Assembly (NCBI RefSeq): GCF_035917235.1
Contig: NZ_CP108423.1
Coordinates: 8,151,501-8,215,500, forward strand
Direction: 5' to 3'
DNA from: Streptomyces sp. NBC_01294
GTDB lineage: Bacteria; Actinomycetota; Actinomycetes; Streptomycetales; Streptomycetaceae
Length of the DNA: 64,000 bases
This document shows, piece by piece, positions 29,464-38,609 of this stretch. The translations under genes and the position numbers were made by a program. The notes under the pieces are model-generated. The model was not told the DNA's origin and did not search any database. It saw only the letters and a list, made by a program, of their open reading frames with translations. Each line of letters begins with the position of its first letter. The first letter of the stretch is position 1.

Positions 29464-30410
29464 ATCCGGCAGAGATCACGGGCGAAGCCAGAGTCGGATC
29501 GAGGCGACGGTGACGGTGCTTTGGAAGACGTAGCCGCGCTTGTCGAACCTCGTCGCCACGGCCCGGAAGTTCTTCAACGCGTTGATCGTCCGCTCGACTT
29601 CGTTCCTGCGCTTGTAGATCGTCTTGTCGAAGCCTGCGGGCCGGCCGCCCTTGCTGCCCCTTCGTTGGCGGTTGGCCCGCTGGTTCTTCGGTTCGGGAAT
29701 GGTGTGCTTGATCTGGCGTCGTCGCAGGTAGCGGCGGTTGCGGCGGGAGGAGTGCGCCTTGTCGCCGCCGAGATGGTCGGGCCGCGTGCGCGGGTGTCCG
29801 CCGCCGAGGCGGGCGACATGGATGCGGTCCATGACCGGGATGAGCTGCGGAGCGTCGCCCCACTGGCCCGGAGTGATCAGCAGGGCCAGGGGGCGGCGTC
29901 CACCCTCACCGGCGAGGTGGATCTTGCAGGTCAGACCGCCCCGGGAGCGTCCGAGTCCCTCGTCGGGGCGGTGCTGTCGGGGCGTGCGTCTTTTCCCGGC
30001 ACTCGTGGCGGTTTCCTACGAGCCCCGGCGGCGTGCTGATGGGCCCGGCAGGAGGTCGAATCGACGCTTACCATCGACCAGTCGATCCGGCCTTCCGCGT
30101 CGGCGTCGGCCAGGACGGCCGCGAAGATCCTGTCCCAAGTGCCGTCCGCCGACCAGCGTCTGTGCCGTTCGTACACCGTCTTCCAAGGGCCGAAACGCGC
30201 AGCTAGATCCCGCCACGGCACCCCCGTGCGCAGTCGGTACAGGATCCCGTTGATGACCCTGCGGTGGCCGGCCCACCGGCCGCCGCGCTGCCCGGACTTC
30301 GGCAGATGCGGCTTCAGCCGGGCCCACTCCTCATGCGCTAAATCTCCCCGCCCCATGCTCATGCCAACGACCCGATGCCACGACGGTCACAAGATCCGCC
30401 GGACAGGCCC
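29464..30410 (-). mobile_element. IS5-like insertion sequence (left end degenerate)
   Basis: The right end is the inverted repeat GATCCGCCGGACAGGCCC followed by TA. It encloses a two-frame IS5/IS427-type transposase. The left boundary right after the DUF664 gene has only a partial repeat (GATCCGGCAGAGATCAC). A perfect partner of the right end lies instead at 28812, beyond DUF664 and also beside TA. The true unit may therefore be 28814-30410 with DUF664 as cargo. Confidence 0.6.
29476..30362 (-). CDS. IS5 family transposase, ORFA/ORFB with probable -1 frameshift
   Basis: ORFA from ATG 30362 carries the helix-turn-helix region (WRDLAARFGPWKTVYERHRRW) and the first DDE residue (WSMVSVDSTSCRAH). 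ORFB carries GLGRSRGGLTCKIHLA, GDKAHSSRR and the end (RNEVERTINALKNFRAVATR, ASIRLWLR). The frames join at a GGAAAAG (AAAA at 29991-29994 on the complementary strand). A -1 slip there gives a continuous product, as is usual for programmed frameshifting in the IS427 group. About 295 residues in all. Confidence 0.8.
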
Positions 30411-30412
30411 TA
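30393..30412. repeat. IS5-like terminal inverted repeat
   Basis: 20 bases that are the exact reverse complement of 28812-28831. The outer two bases (TA) probably belong to the target duplication. Confidence 0.7.
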
Positions 30413-30413
30413 G

Positions 30414-31794
30414 TAGTGCTTTGTTAGCTGGTGTCGTGGGGCTGCCATGGGGTGGGTTGTCGGCAGGTGGGGCAGGTGCCGGTCCAGGTGGCGAGTAGGT
30501 GTTGGAGGAGGTCCAGGGCCTGGTAGAGGGTCAGGCCCTGGCAGGGGCTTTGGGGCTCCTCCGCTGTTCGGTCAGGAACAGGTGGGCGGCGGTGACGAGG
30601 GTGACGTGGCGGTGCCAGCCGGTGAACGAGCGGCCCTCGAAGTGGTCCAGGCCCAGGACGGTCTTCAGCTCGCGGTAGTCGTGCTCGATCCGCCACCGGG
30701 CCTTCGCCAGGCGGACCAGGTCCTTGGCAGGGATGTTCGCGGGCAGGTTCGAGATCCAGTACTTCACCGGCTCCGCCTCGTCCTCGGGCCACTGCGCGAT
30801 CAGCCAGACGAGGGGATCGTCCCGTCGGCTGCCGGTTTCGGGCGGCGGCCGGCGAGGCGGACCCGAAGGTGCACGAAGTGCGAGCTCATCGCGGCCCTGG
30901 AGCCTTTGCGCCAGGTCAGCGTCCGGCCACGGCTCCGCCCGGCAGCCAGCACATGGTCGCGTAAGGAACGTGGCCGGGTGCGGTATCGAGGCAGAGGGCG
31001 GGGCCCGAGCCCGCTGCAGGCGGGCTGATGCGGCTCGGCCTCCTCACCATGGGCGGTCATCCCGCCCTTGACCTGCAGGACGTAGGCCAGACCCCGGTCC
31101 TGAAGGCCGTGACGGAAGTCGGCGTTCGCGCCGTAGCCGGCGTCGGCGACCAGCGCGGCGGGCCGCAGACCGATCGCGGACAGCTCGTCGAGCATGTCCA
31201 GCGCGAGCTGCCACTTGGGGCGGTGGTGTTCGGTGGCGGGGATCCGGCAGGCCTTGTGGCGGACGGCCGCCTCGGGCCCGTCCCAGCCAGCCGGCAGGAA
31301 CAGCCGCCAGGACAGCGGACAGGAGGCCGTGTCGGAAGCGGCGTGGACGCTGACGCCGATCTGGCAGTTGCCGACCTTGCCCAGCGTGCCCGAGTACTGG
31401 CGGGCCACGCCCGGCGAGGCGGTTCCGTCCTTGGGGAAGCCGGTGTCGTCCACGACCCAGACCTCGGGCCGCACCGCGGCCACGGCCCGCCATGCGAGCC
31501 GGGCCTGGACGTCCTCGACCGGCCAGGTCGAGGACGTCATGAACTGCTGCAGCTGCTGGTGATCGATTCCGAGGCGTTCGGCCATCGGCTGCATCGACCT
31601 TGCGTCGGCCGTCCAGCAACAGGCCCCGCAGATACAACTGGCCCTTCTCCAGCCAGTCCCGCCGCACCAGCGGCGCGAACACCTCCGAAGCGAACTCCTC
31701 CAACCGGACCCGCACCGCCCCAAGCTCCCCAGCCCTCATACAACCAGCGAACTACCGAACACCCGACGTGACAAGACCGGGTAACAAAGCACTA
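30414..31794 (-). mobile_element. IS701-like insertion sequence with CTAG target duplication
   Basis: The element is bounded by perfect 13-base inverted repeats TAGTGCTTTGTTA and TAACAAAGCACTA and flanked by CTAG on both sides (30410-30413 and 31795-31798). YTAR duplications are the IS701 signature. The left CTAG consists of the last C of the IS5-like element plus its flanking TAG, so this insertion is younger. Confidence 0.85.
30424..31739 (-). pseudogene. IS701 family transposase, frame-broken
   Basis: The N-terminal frame (MRAGELGAVRVRLEEFASEVF, WLEKGQLYLRGLL) from 31739 passes near 31600 into a frame with the DDE core (WVVDDTGFPKDG, LPAGWDG, LVADAGYGA). Near 31030 and again near 30800 the frame changes. 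The C-terminal part (ARWRIEHDYRELKTVLGLDHFEGRS, with the catalytic Glu) then runs to about 30540, and the tail to 30424 is in another frame. All catalytic regions are recognisable, but as written no single transposase is made. Confidence 0.75.
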
Positions 31795-31942
31795 CTAGCG
31801 ACCGCCTGAACAAGCGTCACCGGAGGCCACCACCCGACAGCCGCTGCCGACGCCCCCCCCGTGTCGACGGCGACGAGGCAGAGTCCCGCAGAACCGGGCC
31901 AGTTGAGCGAGAGGCAGCCTCGCGGGGGCGGCGCAACTGTCA

Positions 31943-32107
31943 GTGCTGACCCGTACGTTGCTCGACGCCGCCGAGGCCGACCCGCTCCAGGCCGCCCTGG
32001 ATGCGGTGTTCGCAGCCGTGGTTGCCTACGGTGAGAACCCGTGTCGGGTGAAGGCGGAGCTCGTGGGCGTGTGGCACTCGCTGAGATGCCCTAGCCTGCC
32101 CCGATGA
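31943..32107 (+). CDS. short frame overlapping the next start, possible gene tail
   Basis: 54 codons from GTG 31943 whose stop overlaps the following ATG as ATGA. The product (LLDAAEADPLQAALDAVFAA) is helical and unassigned. The overlap suggests a real upstream partner, perhaps the 3' remnant of a gene lost at the IS cluster. The 144 bases between the IS701 target site and this frame hold nothing else. Confidence 0.3.
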   Translation: MLTRTLLDAAEADPLQAALDAVFAAVVAYGENPCRVKAELVGVWHSLRCPSLPR

Positions 32108-33046
32108 CCGACCTCACCGCCGCGCTACCGGACTTCGCCCCCTACGCCCGCTCCGCCACCCTCCTCCGGCCGACGGCCGGCACGCCCGGTGTGCGGGAGA
32201 GTTCCATCGGGGGACCGCTGTTGTGGCCGGTCGAGGAGGCGTGGCCCGTGTGCCGCGAGCCGCGACTCGTCGAGGTGCGCGAGGCGCTGACCGACGAGGA
32301 GCGGGAGCTCTGGGCGGGGATCGACCGTCGGAGGCGGGAGCGCCGGAGACGGCGGGTGTCGGTGGTCGGCGCGGAGGATTCCGAGCTGATGGACCGCATC
32401 ATGGACGGCGGGTCCCTTGACCTGGCGTCCTGGGAGCGTGTGCGGTGCGAGCCGGCCGGGGTCGGTGACGGGGTGCCCATGGTGCCCGTGGTGCAGGTGT
32501 TCGCGCGGGATGTGCCGGGGTGGGAGTGGCCCGGAGGCGCGGATGTGGTGCAGGTGTTGTGGTGTCCGCAGGATCACGCGGAGCCGGCAGGCCGGGCGGT
32601 TCTACTGGGGGCCGACGGTGACGGTGAGGTTCCGGTCGTCGTCGGACGTGGGGGCCGTGGCGGAGGCCCCTCGGTCGGCGGGGGCGCAGGGGATCTATGT
32701 GGCTCGGCCGTGTGTGCTGGATCCGGCGGAGGTGGTGGACCTGCCGGCGGGCGACGAGATACCGGAGGAGCTGTTCGAGCGGGGTGAGGCGTGGGCGCGG
32801 GCCCGGGGGACGGAGTACCACCGGACGCTGGCCTGCAGGCCCGGGTGGAAGGTCGGAGGGTGGCCGAGCTGGCACCTGACCAATCGGATGCGGGTGGACT
32901 GCGGTGTGTGCGGGGCGGGGATGCGGTTGTTCCTGACGGTGGACAGCGGCGGTGATCCGGGTCTGACCGTGGGGCGCTTCGGGGAGTTGCGGGTGTTCGT
33001 GTGTCCGGCGGACGGCGCGCATCCGGTGGGGTTGAACATCCAGTAG
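32104..33046 (+). pseudogene. uncharacterised protein (possibly YwqG/DUF1963-like), one frame break
   Basis: About 313 residues from ATG 32104. GGPLLWPVEEAWPVC and VVQVFARDVPGWEWPGGADVVQVLWCP resemble the YwqG/DUF1963 pattern (GG.P.WP and LQ.F..D). Near 32600 the frame shifts and continues (GRFYWGPTVTVRFRS, PCVLDPAEVVDLP, GGWPSWHLTN). It ends in a Cys-X2-Cys plus FVCP zinc-site-like arrangement at 33046. Function unknown. Confidence 0.55.
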
Positions 33047-33186
33047 AGGAGACGTCCGGGAGGGGCCCTGAGGCTCGGGTCGGTCGGTCCCCTTCGCATC
33101 GGTAGCGGCTTGCCCGACGCCGTTCGGCCCGGGCATGCCGACGGCTCGCCGAGCTGAGGCCGGCACCACCGGGAGCAGCGGCCGGT

Positions 33187-33612
33187 CTACACCTGGCCGA
33201 GGTCCGAACTCACCCACCGTGCCGGACGCATGTGGATGACGACCTGCTCGCCGTGGTTCTTCCACGCGTCGTCGACGTAGCCGTCCACCTTCTCAGGGGG
33301 CAGGTACCGCGAGGAGATCCACACCAGCTGCTCGCGCACCGCCGGTACGGTCGAGACGACCGGGCCCTCGACCGACACGTACCGGATCGTCGGCTCCACG
33401 CGGTCGACCATCAGGCTGAACCGGCCCGCGGACTTGATCAGTTCGGCCTTGCGGGAGTCGCGGCCGGTCATGATCCAGATGTCGCCGCCGCGGGTGTAGT
33501 GGTACCAGATCGGTACCGTCAGCGGCGCACGGTCATCGCCCGCGCTCACGGCGAGGGCAGCGATGTGGGGTTCGGCGAGGAACTGCTCACGCTCGGTCCG
33601 GGACAGTGCCAC
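33187..33612 (-). CDS. pyridoxamine 5'-phosphate oxidase family (split-barrel flavin/F420-binding) protein
   Basis: 141 residues from GTG 33612 with a strong AAGGAGG. A split-barrel fold: HIAALAVSAGDDRAPLTVPIWYHY, DIWIMTGRDSRKAELI, RFSLMVDRVEPTIRYVSVEG. In actinobacteria such proteins bind FMN, F420 or haem and often reduce unsaturated substrates. Intact; cofactor and substrate unknown. Confidence 0.85.
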   Translation of the reverse strand: MALSRTEREQFLAEPHIAALAVSAGDDRAPLTVPIWYHYTRGGDIWIMTGRDSRKAELIKSAGRFSLMVDRVEPTIRYVSVEGPVVSTVPAVREQLVWISSRYLPPEKVDGYVDDAWKNHGEQVVIHMRPARWVSSDLGQV

Positions 33613-33858
33613 GGCATCCTCCTTCAGGACGGAAGGCCTACTCTGTGAAAACCTCTCCCCGCTCCTGCCCATTCCCCGTACGTCACCCGCATGGCCGCGC
33701 AGCGAACCAGCGCCCGGTGGCGTGGGCCACGCGGAGGAGAGGGGACGACGTGGCCTGATCGGTTCGCCGGGGAGGGGTTTGAGGGAGTGGCCAGTGGTCA
33801 TGCGCGCTTCAGGGCCCTACCGGGCGGGGACCCCGTAGCCGGATACCCGGCGTTCTGC

Positions 33859-34167
33859 TCAGGACTCGCCGTCGACCCCTGTGACCGCCGGAGGTCCCAG
33901 GGGCGCGTCCTTCTCCGAGAACCCCAGCTCTTCCAGGGCGTCGGCTGCCAGGCGGACGGCGTCGGCCTCGGCCGTGGCCCGGTTCGAGGCCTCGACTTCG
34001 AGCCGGACGGAGAAGGTACCGTCCTCGTGGACCGTGAGCAGTTCCACGTCTTCGGCCTCGCTCAAGTCGGTGTGGTGCGAGGCCAGCCTCCTGGCCAGCG
34101 CGGAGCGTGCTGCATCGTCGACGTCCTTCAGGAACGTGCCGGGCACGGTGATGACGTAGGTGGTCAC
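33859..34167 (-). CDS. small conserved hypothetical protein
   Basis: 102 residues from GTG/ATG at 34167 (MTTYVITVPGTFLKD). Alternating strands and helices (VELLTVHEDGTFSVRLEVEASNRATAEADAV) suggest a single ferredoxin-like alpha/beta domain. No family recognised. The preceding gap (33613-33858) holds only weak frames. Confidence 0.55.
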   Translation of the reverse strand: MTTYVITVPGTFLKDVDDAARSALARRLASHHTDLSEAEDVELLTVHEDGTFSVRLEVEASNRATAEADAVRLAADALEELGFSEKDAPLGPPAVTGVDGES

Positions 34168-34374
34168 TGCTGCCTCCTGTCGGCTGGCAAAGGCGCTGGC
34201 AAACGCGGGGCCTCGTTGTGGGATGCCCCGGTGTCGCGCTTCAAACCCCTCAAGCTCCAGACCAGAATGCCGGGTGCTGCCTGCAAGCCCGCAGCCCCGC
34301 CGCGGCGTGTCTGGGTTACTGGGCCAGGTCAGTGGTGGTCAGTGCTGCGACCGTTCATCGTGCACGCTGTCTCG

Positions 34375-37244
34375 TCATGGGCATGGGCATGGGCAGGGGC
34401 ATGGGCATGCGAAGTACGCAACCTCCCGCCCGTAGGCAAGCATGAAGCCGGTCCCGGCTGCGGCCACCTGGATCCCTCCGTGCGGCAGGTGGGTGCGCGA
34501 GACGTCCCTACCGCTCTTGGCATCCCAGACGATCGCGGTCCCGTGATTGCTGGCGGTGATGGCGAGGGGTCCCTTCGGGCCGTTCACCACCGCGACGGCC
34601 CGTACGTCTCCGTTGTGGCCGCTGAGCGTGTGGCGCCGGGCGCCGCTGACCACGTCCCAGACGATCGCCGTCCTGTCGTCGCCGGCGGTGATCGCGAGAG
34701 GCCCGTCCGGGCCTTCCACCACCGCAACCGCCCGCACTACGTCTGTATGGCCGGTGAGCGTGTGCCGCCGGGCGGCGTGGGTCTGACGCGTCGCCCACGC
34801 CGGAGTCGGAGGAACGGGCCGCCCGGCGAGCGGGGCGTGGGTGATGGTGCGCGCGAGGCCGGACTGCTGCCAAGCCGCGGCGTCGAGGGCGAGCAGGGCG
34901 CGGCGGGCCTCGGCGTGGTGGCGGCGCGGGTCGTGGGTGACGGTGGTGCGGTAGATATCGGCGTGGAGGAGGCCCTGCTCGGTACGTGCGTGGTGGAGGT
35001 GAGGGGCGAGGGTGTCGGGGTCGGCGTGGAGGAGGTAGCAGGGGTCGGTGAGGAGTTGATCGAGAGCGTCGCCGCCGGCTGCGGCGGCGTGGGCGGCCGC
35101 GTGGCGTAGGAGGTAGGGGTGGGCGTCGGCCCAGTCGGGGGTGCCGTCCTCGGTGGTGGGGATGCCGGCGACGAGGGCGCGGTGGACGGTGGCGGGGTCG
35201 GCGTGGGGCCTGGCGTGGTCGGTCAGGGCCTGGTGGAAGTAGCGGTAGAGGAGGCGGTGGTCGGTATCGGGGGTGGTCCGGAGGTAGAAGGCGGTCTTGG
35301 CGAGGGCACGGCGGGTGTCGGCGAGTGGGGGAGTGGTCCGGCCTGGGCCGGCAGGTTGCTGGGCAAGGGCGGCCGCGTGGATGAGGTCGAGGGGCATGCC
35401 CTGGCCGCGGGCCTGGCCGAGGACGTTGAGAACGGCCCGGATCCACGGATCGTCCGAGGCCAGGCTCTGGACGTGAAGGTCGAAGACTTCCGTGATGGTG
35501 CAGGGCGGCCCTGAGCCGATCGGCTGGCCGCTGTGGAGCAGGTGGTCGGCGTACAGGGCGGCGACGAGGAAGGCGCCGTGGTCGCTGTACTGGGCGAGCC
35601 GGTCGGCGATGCGGCGGACTTCGTCTCGCGGATAGCGGCGGCGGGGGAGGAGCCCGCGCAAGTAGGTCTCGAGGTCGCAGGCGAGGACACGACGGTCATG
35701 GTCAGTGGCGGGATCGAGGTCGAGTTCCGCATCGGGGTACTCGGTCAGATAGTGGCGCAGCGCAGGCAGGGTGTCCCACCACTTCCGGGTGCCGATCACG
35801 ACGCGGCAACCGGAGGGCTCCGTACCGGTGTCGGCGGCGGCGAGGGGCAGGAGGAGCCTGTTGACCACGGCGGCGGGATCGTCGGCCTCGTCCAGAGCGT
35901 CAAGGATCACGAGTACGTCGCCGCAAGCGCGCAGTGTGGCCACGAGCTCAGCCGTGTCTGCCTGTTCAGCGCCGGCCGGGCCGTCTGACCGCGGTGATGG
36001 CCCGCCTGATCCGGTGCGGGTCGGGCCGGTGCCATGCTGCTTCTGGTGGTGGAGTTGGTGGCGCAGGGAGTCGGTGATCTGCCGGAGGGTGAGCTGGCGG
36101 GCGTGGACGGCGAGCACGGTGTCCGGTTGCCGGGGGTCGAAGTGCTCTACCGCCCGGGCGACACGGTTGCCGAGGGGGTCCAGTTCGGGGTGGAGCAGGC
36201 AGGCGGTGACGCCGAGGAGCGCGGACTTTCCGCTGCCCGGTCCGCCGGTGACCACCAGGAGCCGTTCCTGACCGGCACGCGGGGCGTCTGTCCATGCCTG
36301 GATGCGGTCCAGTGGGGAACGGCGGCCTGAGAAGAGGATGTCGTTCGCGGTGGGGTTGCCGGCCGCGCGGGTCGCGAAGTGCAGCGGGTCCAGGCCGGGT
36401 GCACAGCCGAGGGCGAATTCGCGCAGCCTCGGGTCCATGCCGGCCAAGAGGTCTCCCCGGGGGTCGGCGGTGTGTGCGGGGTTGCGGAAGAACGGTTGCG
36501 GCTCGGGGTCCGCACGCACCTGCGGGGTGAGCAGCAGGGTCTGCCGGGGGCGTCCGGCGGCGCGGTCGGTGCGGGCGAGATGACGGTCGACGGCGACGGC
36601 GAAGTCCGCGAGGGGCACGTACTCCACCGTGGGGGTGATGTCGAGGTCGCCGTCGGCCAGCTGGTGCAGGATCGTGGCTGTGGCGGTGCTGAAGCGGGCT
36701 CCGTAGGTGACAGCGCCGCTGGTACAGGCCCCGATGATCCACACGTTCCGTGGTGCGTCCTGCCGCCGGCGGGCCGCGAGGTCGGCGAGCTGTTGCTGGA
36801 CGACGGCCTGACCTGCCTCGCACACGTCCAGCAGGAACAGCACCGGCCGCCCGCAGTTCTCGGCTCCTTCCAGAAGCCGTCCGAAGCTGACACAGGTGTC
36901 GGCGAGCAAGTCCTCGCGTGCCTCGCCGCCCGATGCGGCCAGGTACAGGCCGCCACTGCCGGCCTGAATGCCGTGGCCGGCGAAATGTACGACGAGAGGC
37001 TCGCCGTGACCGGGGTGCCGGCGCAGCTCTCGCCAGCGCCGCATGAACTCGCCCTCGTCACACTCCAGCAGCGGGTCCCCGCCCATCATGGCACCGGCTC
37101 GCTCCAGGGCAGAGGCCAGCTCCCGTACCGCCTCAGCGACGGCCGGCAGCGGTGTGAAGGCTGGGACGCCGTCGGCCTCGTCGTCCTCGCTGACATACGG
37201 CTCGGGAAAACACCCGACCCCCCCGCCACCAATGCCCGCACCAC
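34375..37244 (-). pseudogene. caspase-like peptidase / STAND NTPase / WD40 protein; one frame break near the start
   Basis: About 955 residues. The best start is GTG 37244 (VVRALVAGG); at a run of seven G near 37225 homology continues in the main frame (CFPEPYVSEDDEADG), implying one missing G. Residues about 1-260 form a C14 caspase fold with the catalytic His in HFAGHG (about 86) and Cys in LLDVCEAG (about 141). A STAND/NACHT-like ATPase follows: Walker A GGPGSGKSALLG (about 335), Walker B VILDALDEADD (about 448), then winged-helix and helical parts. At about 818-900 only two WD40 repeats (TLTGHTDVVRAVAV, TAIVWDVVSG) and a half-blade remain, ending in a CPCPCP tail. Such proteins sense a signal through repeats, oligomerise by ATP and unleash the protease. 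The neighbouring alpha/beta hydrolase is a likely partner. Confidence 0.8.
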
Positions 37245-37462
37245 AAGACCCCCCTGTCCACCTGACGGCGGCGACCCCTCGACCGCGCGCCTCTTCCCGT
37301 CCGTCCCCACCTCTGCCCCGGCCCGGTTCAGCCCGGCCCGGCAGGTCACGCCACGACGCCGGGGCGGCTGAAGTCCTGTCAGGAAACGTACGGAGCGATG
37401 GCGGCCGCCAGGAACCCGTTCGCCAGATACCCGCCGAACCCGTGGAACCCCAGCCCGTTGTC

Positions 37463-38248
37463 TCACACCTCGTCCTGATCGACCGGGAACACCTCCTCCA
37501 GCTTGGGCGGCACCGCCACCACATCGCCGACATCCGCAAAGTTCACCCACTGCTTCACACCGGCGGGCCGTGCCCCGCGGCCCGCACGCAGCGCCGGATC
37601 CAGCCGGCGCGCCAGCGCCGGGACCCGCAGCGGCGAGCCCACCGTCACCAGCAGCTCCACCTCCAGCTCCGGGAAGGCGTGCAGCGTCTCGTAAGTGATG
37701 TACGACCCCAGCGAATGCGCGATCACCACCGACGGCGCCTCACGCCGGATCACACCCGCCACCCGCTCACGCACCAGCCGCCGCCGATCCGGCCAAGAGG
37801 TATAGGCCTCCACCTCACGCAGGTTCGTGACGACGGTCCGCTCCAGGCGGCCGATCAGCTGTTCCCGCGCCGCCGCCCCCAAGCGGCCGGCGCGTTCGGC
37901 GACCAGCCAGCCCAGCATCTGCCGCAGCGGCGTCAGGCCCACATTCTGCGGATCCTCCGGTACCGGGGCCCCCGCCGCGATCAGCCACTCCGCCGCCTCC
38001 GCCCGTTGCCCGCCGCCGAGATCCTCGAAGTCCGCCTCGATCCGGGCCGACTGCGCCTGCTCGGGCAGCTCCCGCCGCAGCAGATCCGCGTAGTAGGCCA
38101 TCACCAGCTCCGGCACCTCCACCGACAGCCGTGCGAGGCCCTCCGCCAGCTTCGGCCGGCAATCCGCCGCCCGCCGCAGCGCCGCAGCCTCGGGCGTCGC
38201 CCCACGGACATGGTTGAAGATCCCGTGCACCAGCACGATCGGCGCCAT
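37463..38248 (-). CDS. alpha/beta hydrolase (lipase/esterase-like), apparently stopped early
   Basis: 261 residues from ATG 38248. N-terminal IVLVHGIFNHVRG supplies the oxyanion region, AHSLGSYITYETL the nucleophile Ser (about 174) and VTVGSPLRVPAL is typical of this group. The visible stop TGA follows VDQDEV. In the same frame 28 further codons read DNGLGFHGFGGYLANGF and end with a second TGA near 37376. Related enzymes carry the catalytic His in just such a segment, so the first stop looks like a mutation or base error. It lies directly upstream of the caspase-STAND gene on the same strand. Confidence 0.75.
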   Translation of the reverse strand: MAPIVLVHGIFNHVRGATPEAAALRRAADCRPKLAEGLARLSVEVPELVMAYYADLLRRELPEQAQSARIEADFEDLGGGQRAEAAEWLIAAGAPVPEDPQNVGLTPLRQMLGWLVAERAGRLGAAAREQLIGRLERTVVTNLREVEAYTSWPDRRRLVRERVAGVIRREAPSVVIAHSLGSYITYETLHAFPELEVELLVTVGSPLRVPALARRLDPALRAGRGARPAGVKQWVNFADVGDVVAVPPKLEEVFPVDQDEV

Positions 38249-38609
38249 CGAACATCCCCGGTCCCGGCCGGCACCCCGGCCACAGAACCGCCCCTGCCCA
38301 CCCTGAGCCCCACGCCACACCGCACCACCGTCCGCCGCCACGCGGCGGCCTGGGCGGGTCCATGCCCCCTGCCCCACCCGACACCGGACACCGGACACCG
38401 TCTCCGGAGCCGCGCGAAGAGGATCGTCGGGCGACCGCTGTGAGGTGGATCCGGAGGACCGCGATCGTCCGGGACGTGATCAGCGGCGCATCGTTGCCAG
38501 TGGTGACGGGGAGAGGACCGCCCCGTCCTCACCAGGCCGCGGATCGAAGCCTCCGCGGCCGACCACCGCCACACCTCGAGGCCGTCGTGGGGACAGCCGG
38601 TCGCCCGCG

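Noticed and set aside
34200..34340. Possible regulatory RNA or attachment site left of the WD40 tail
   Set aside because: Only a weak GGCAAAGGCGCTGGCAAA direct repeat; no integrase, tRNA or hairpin support.
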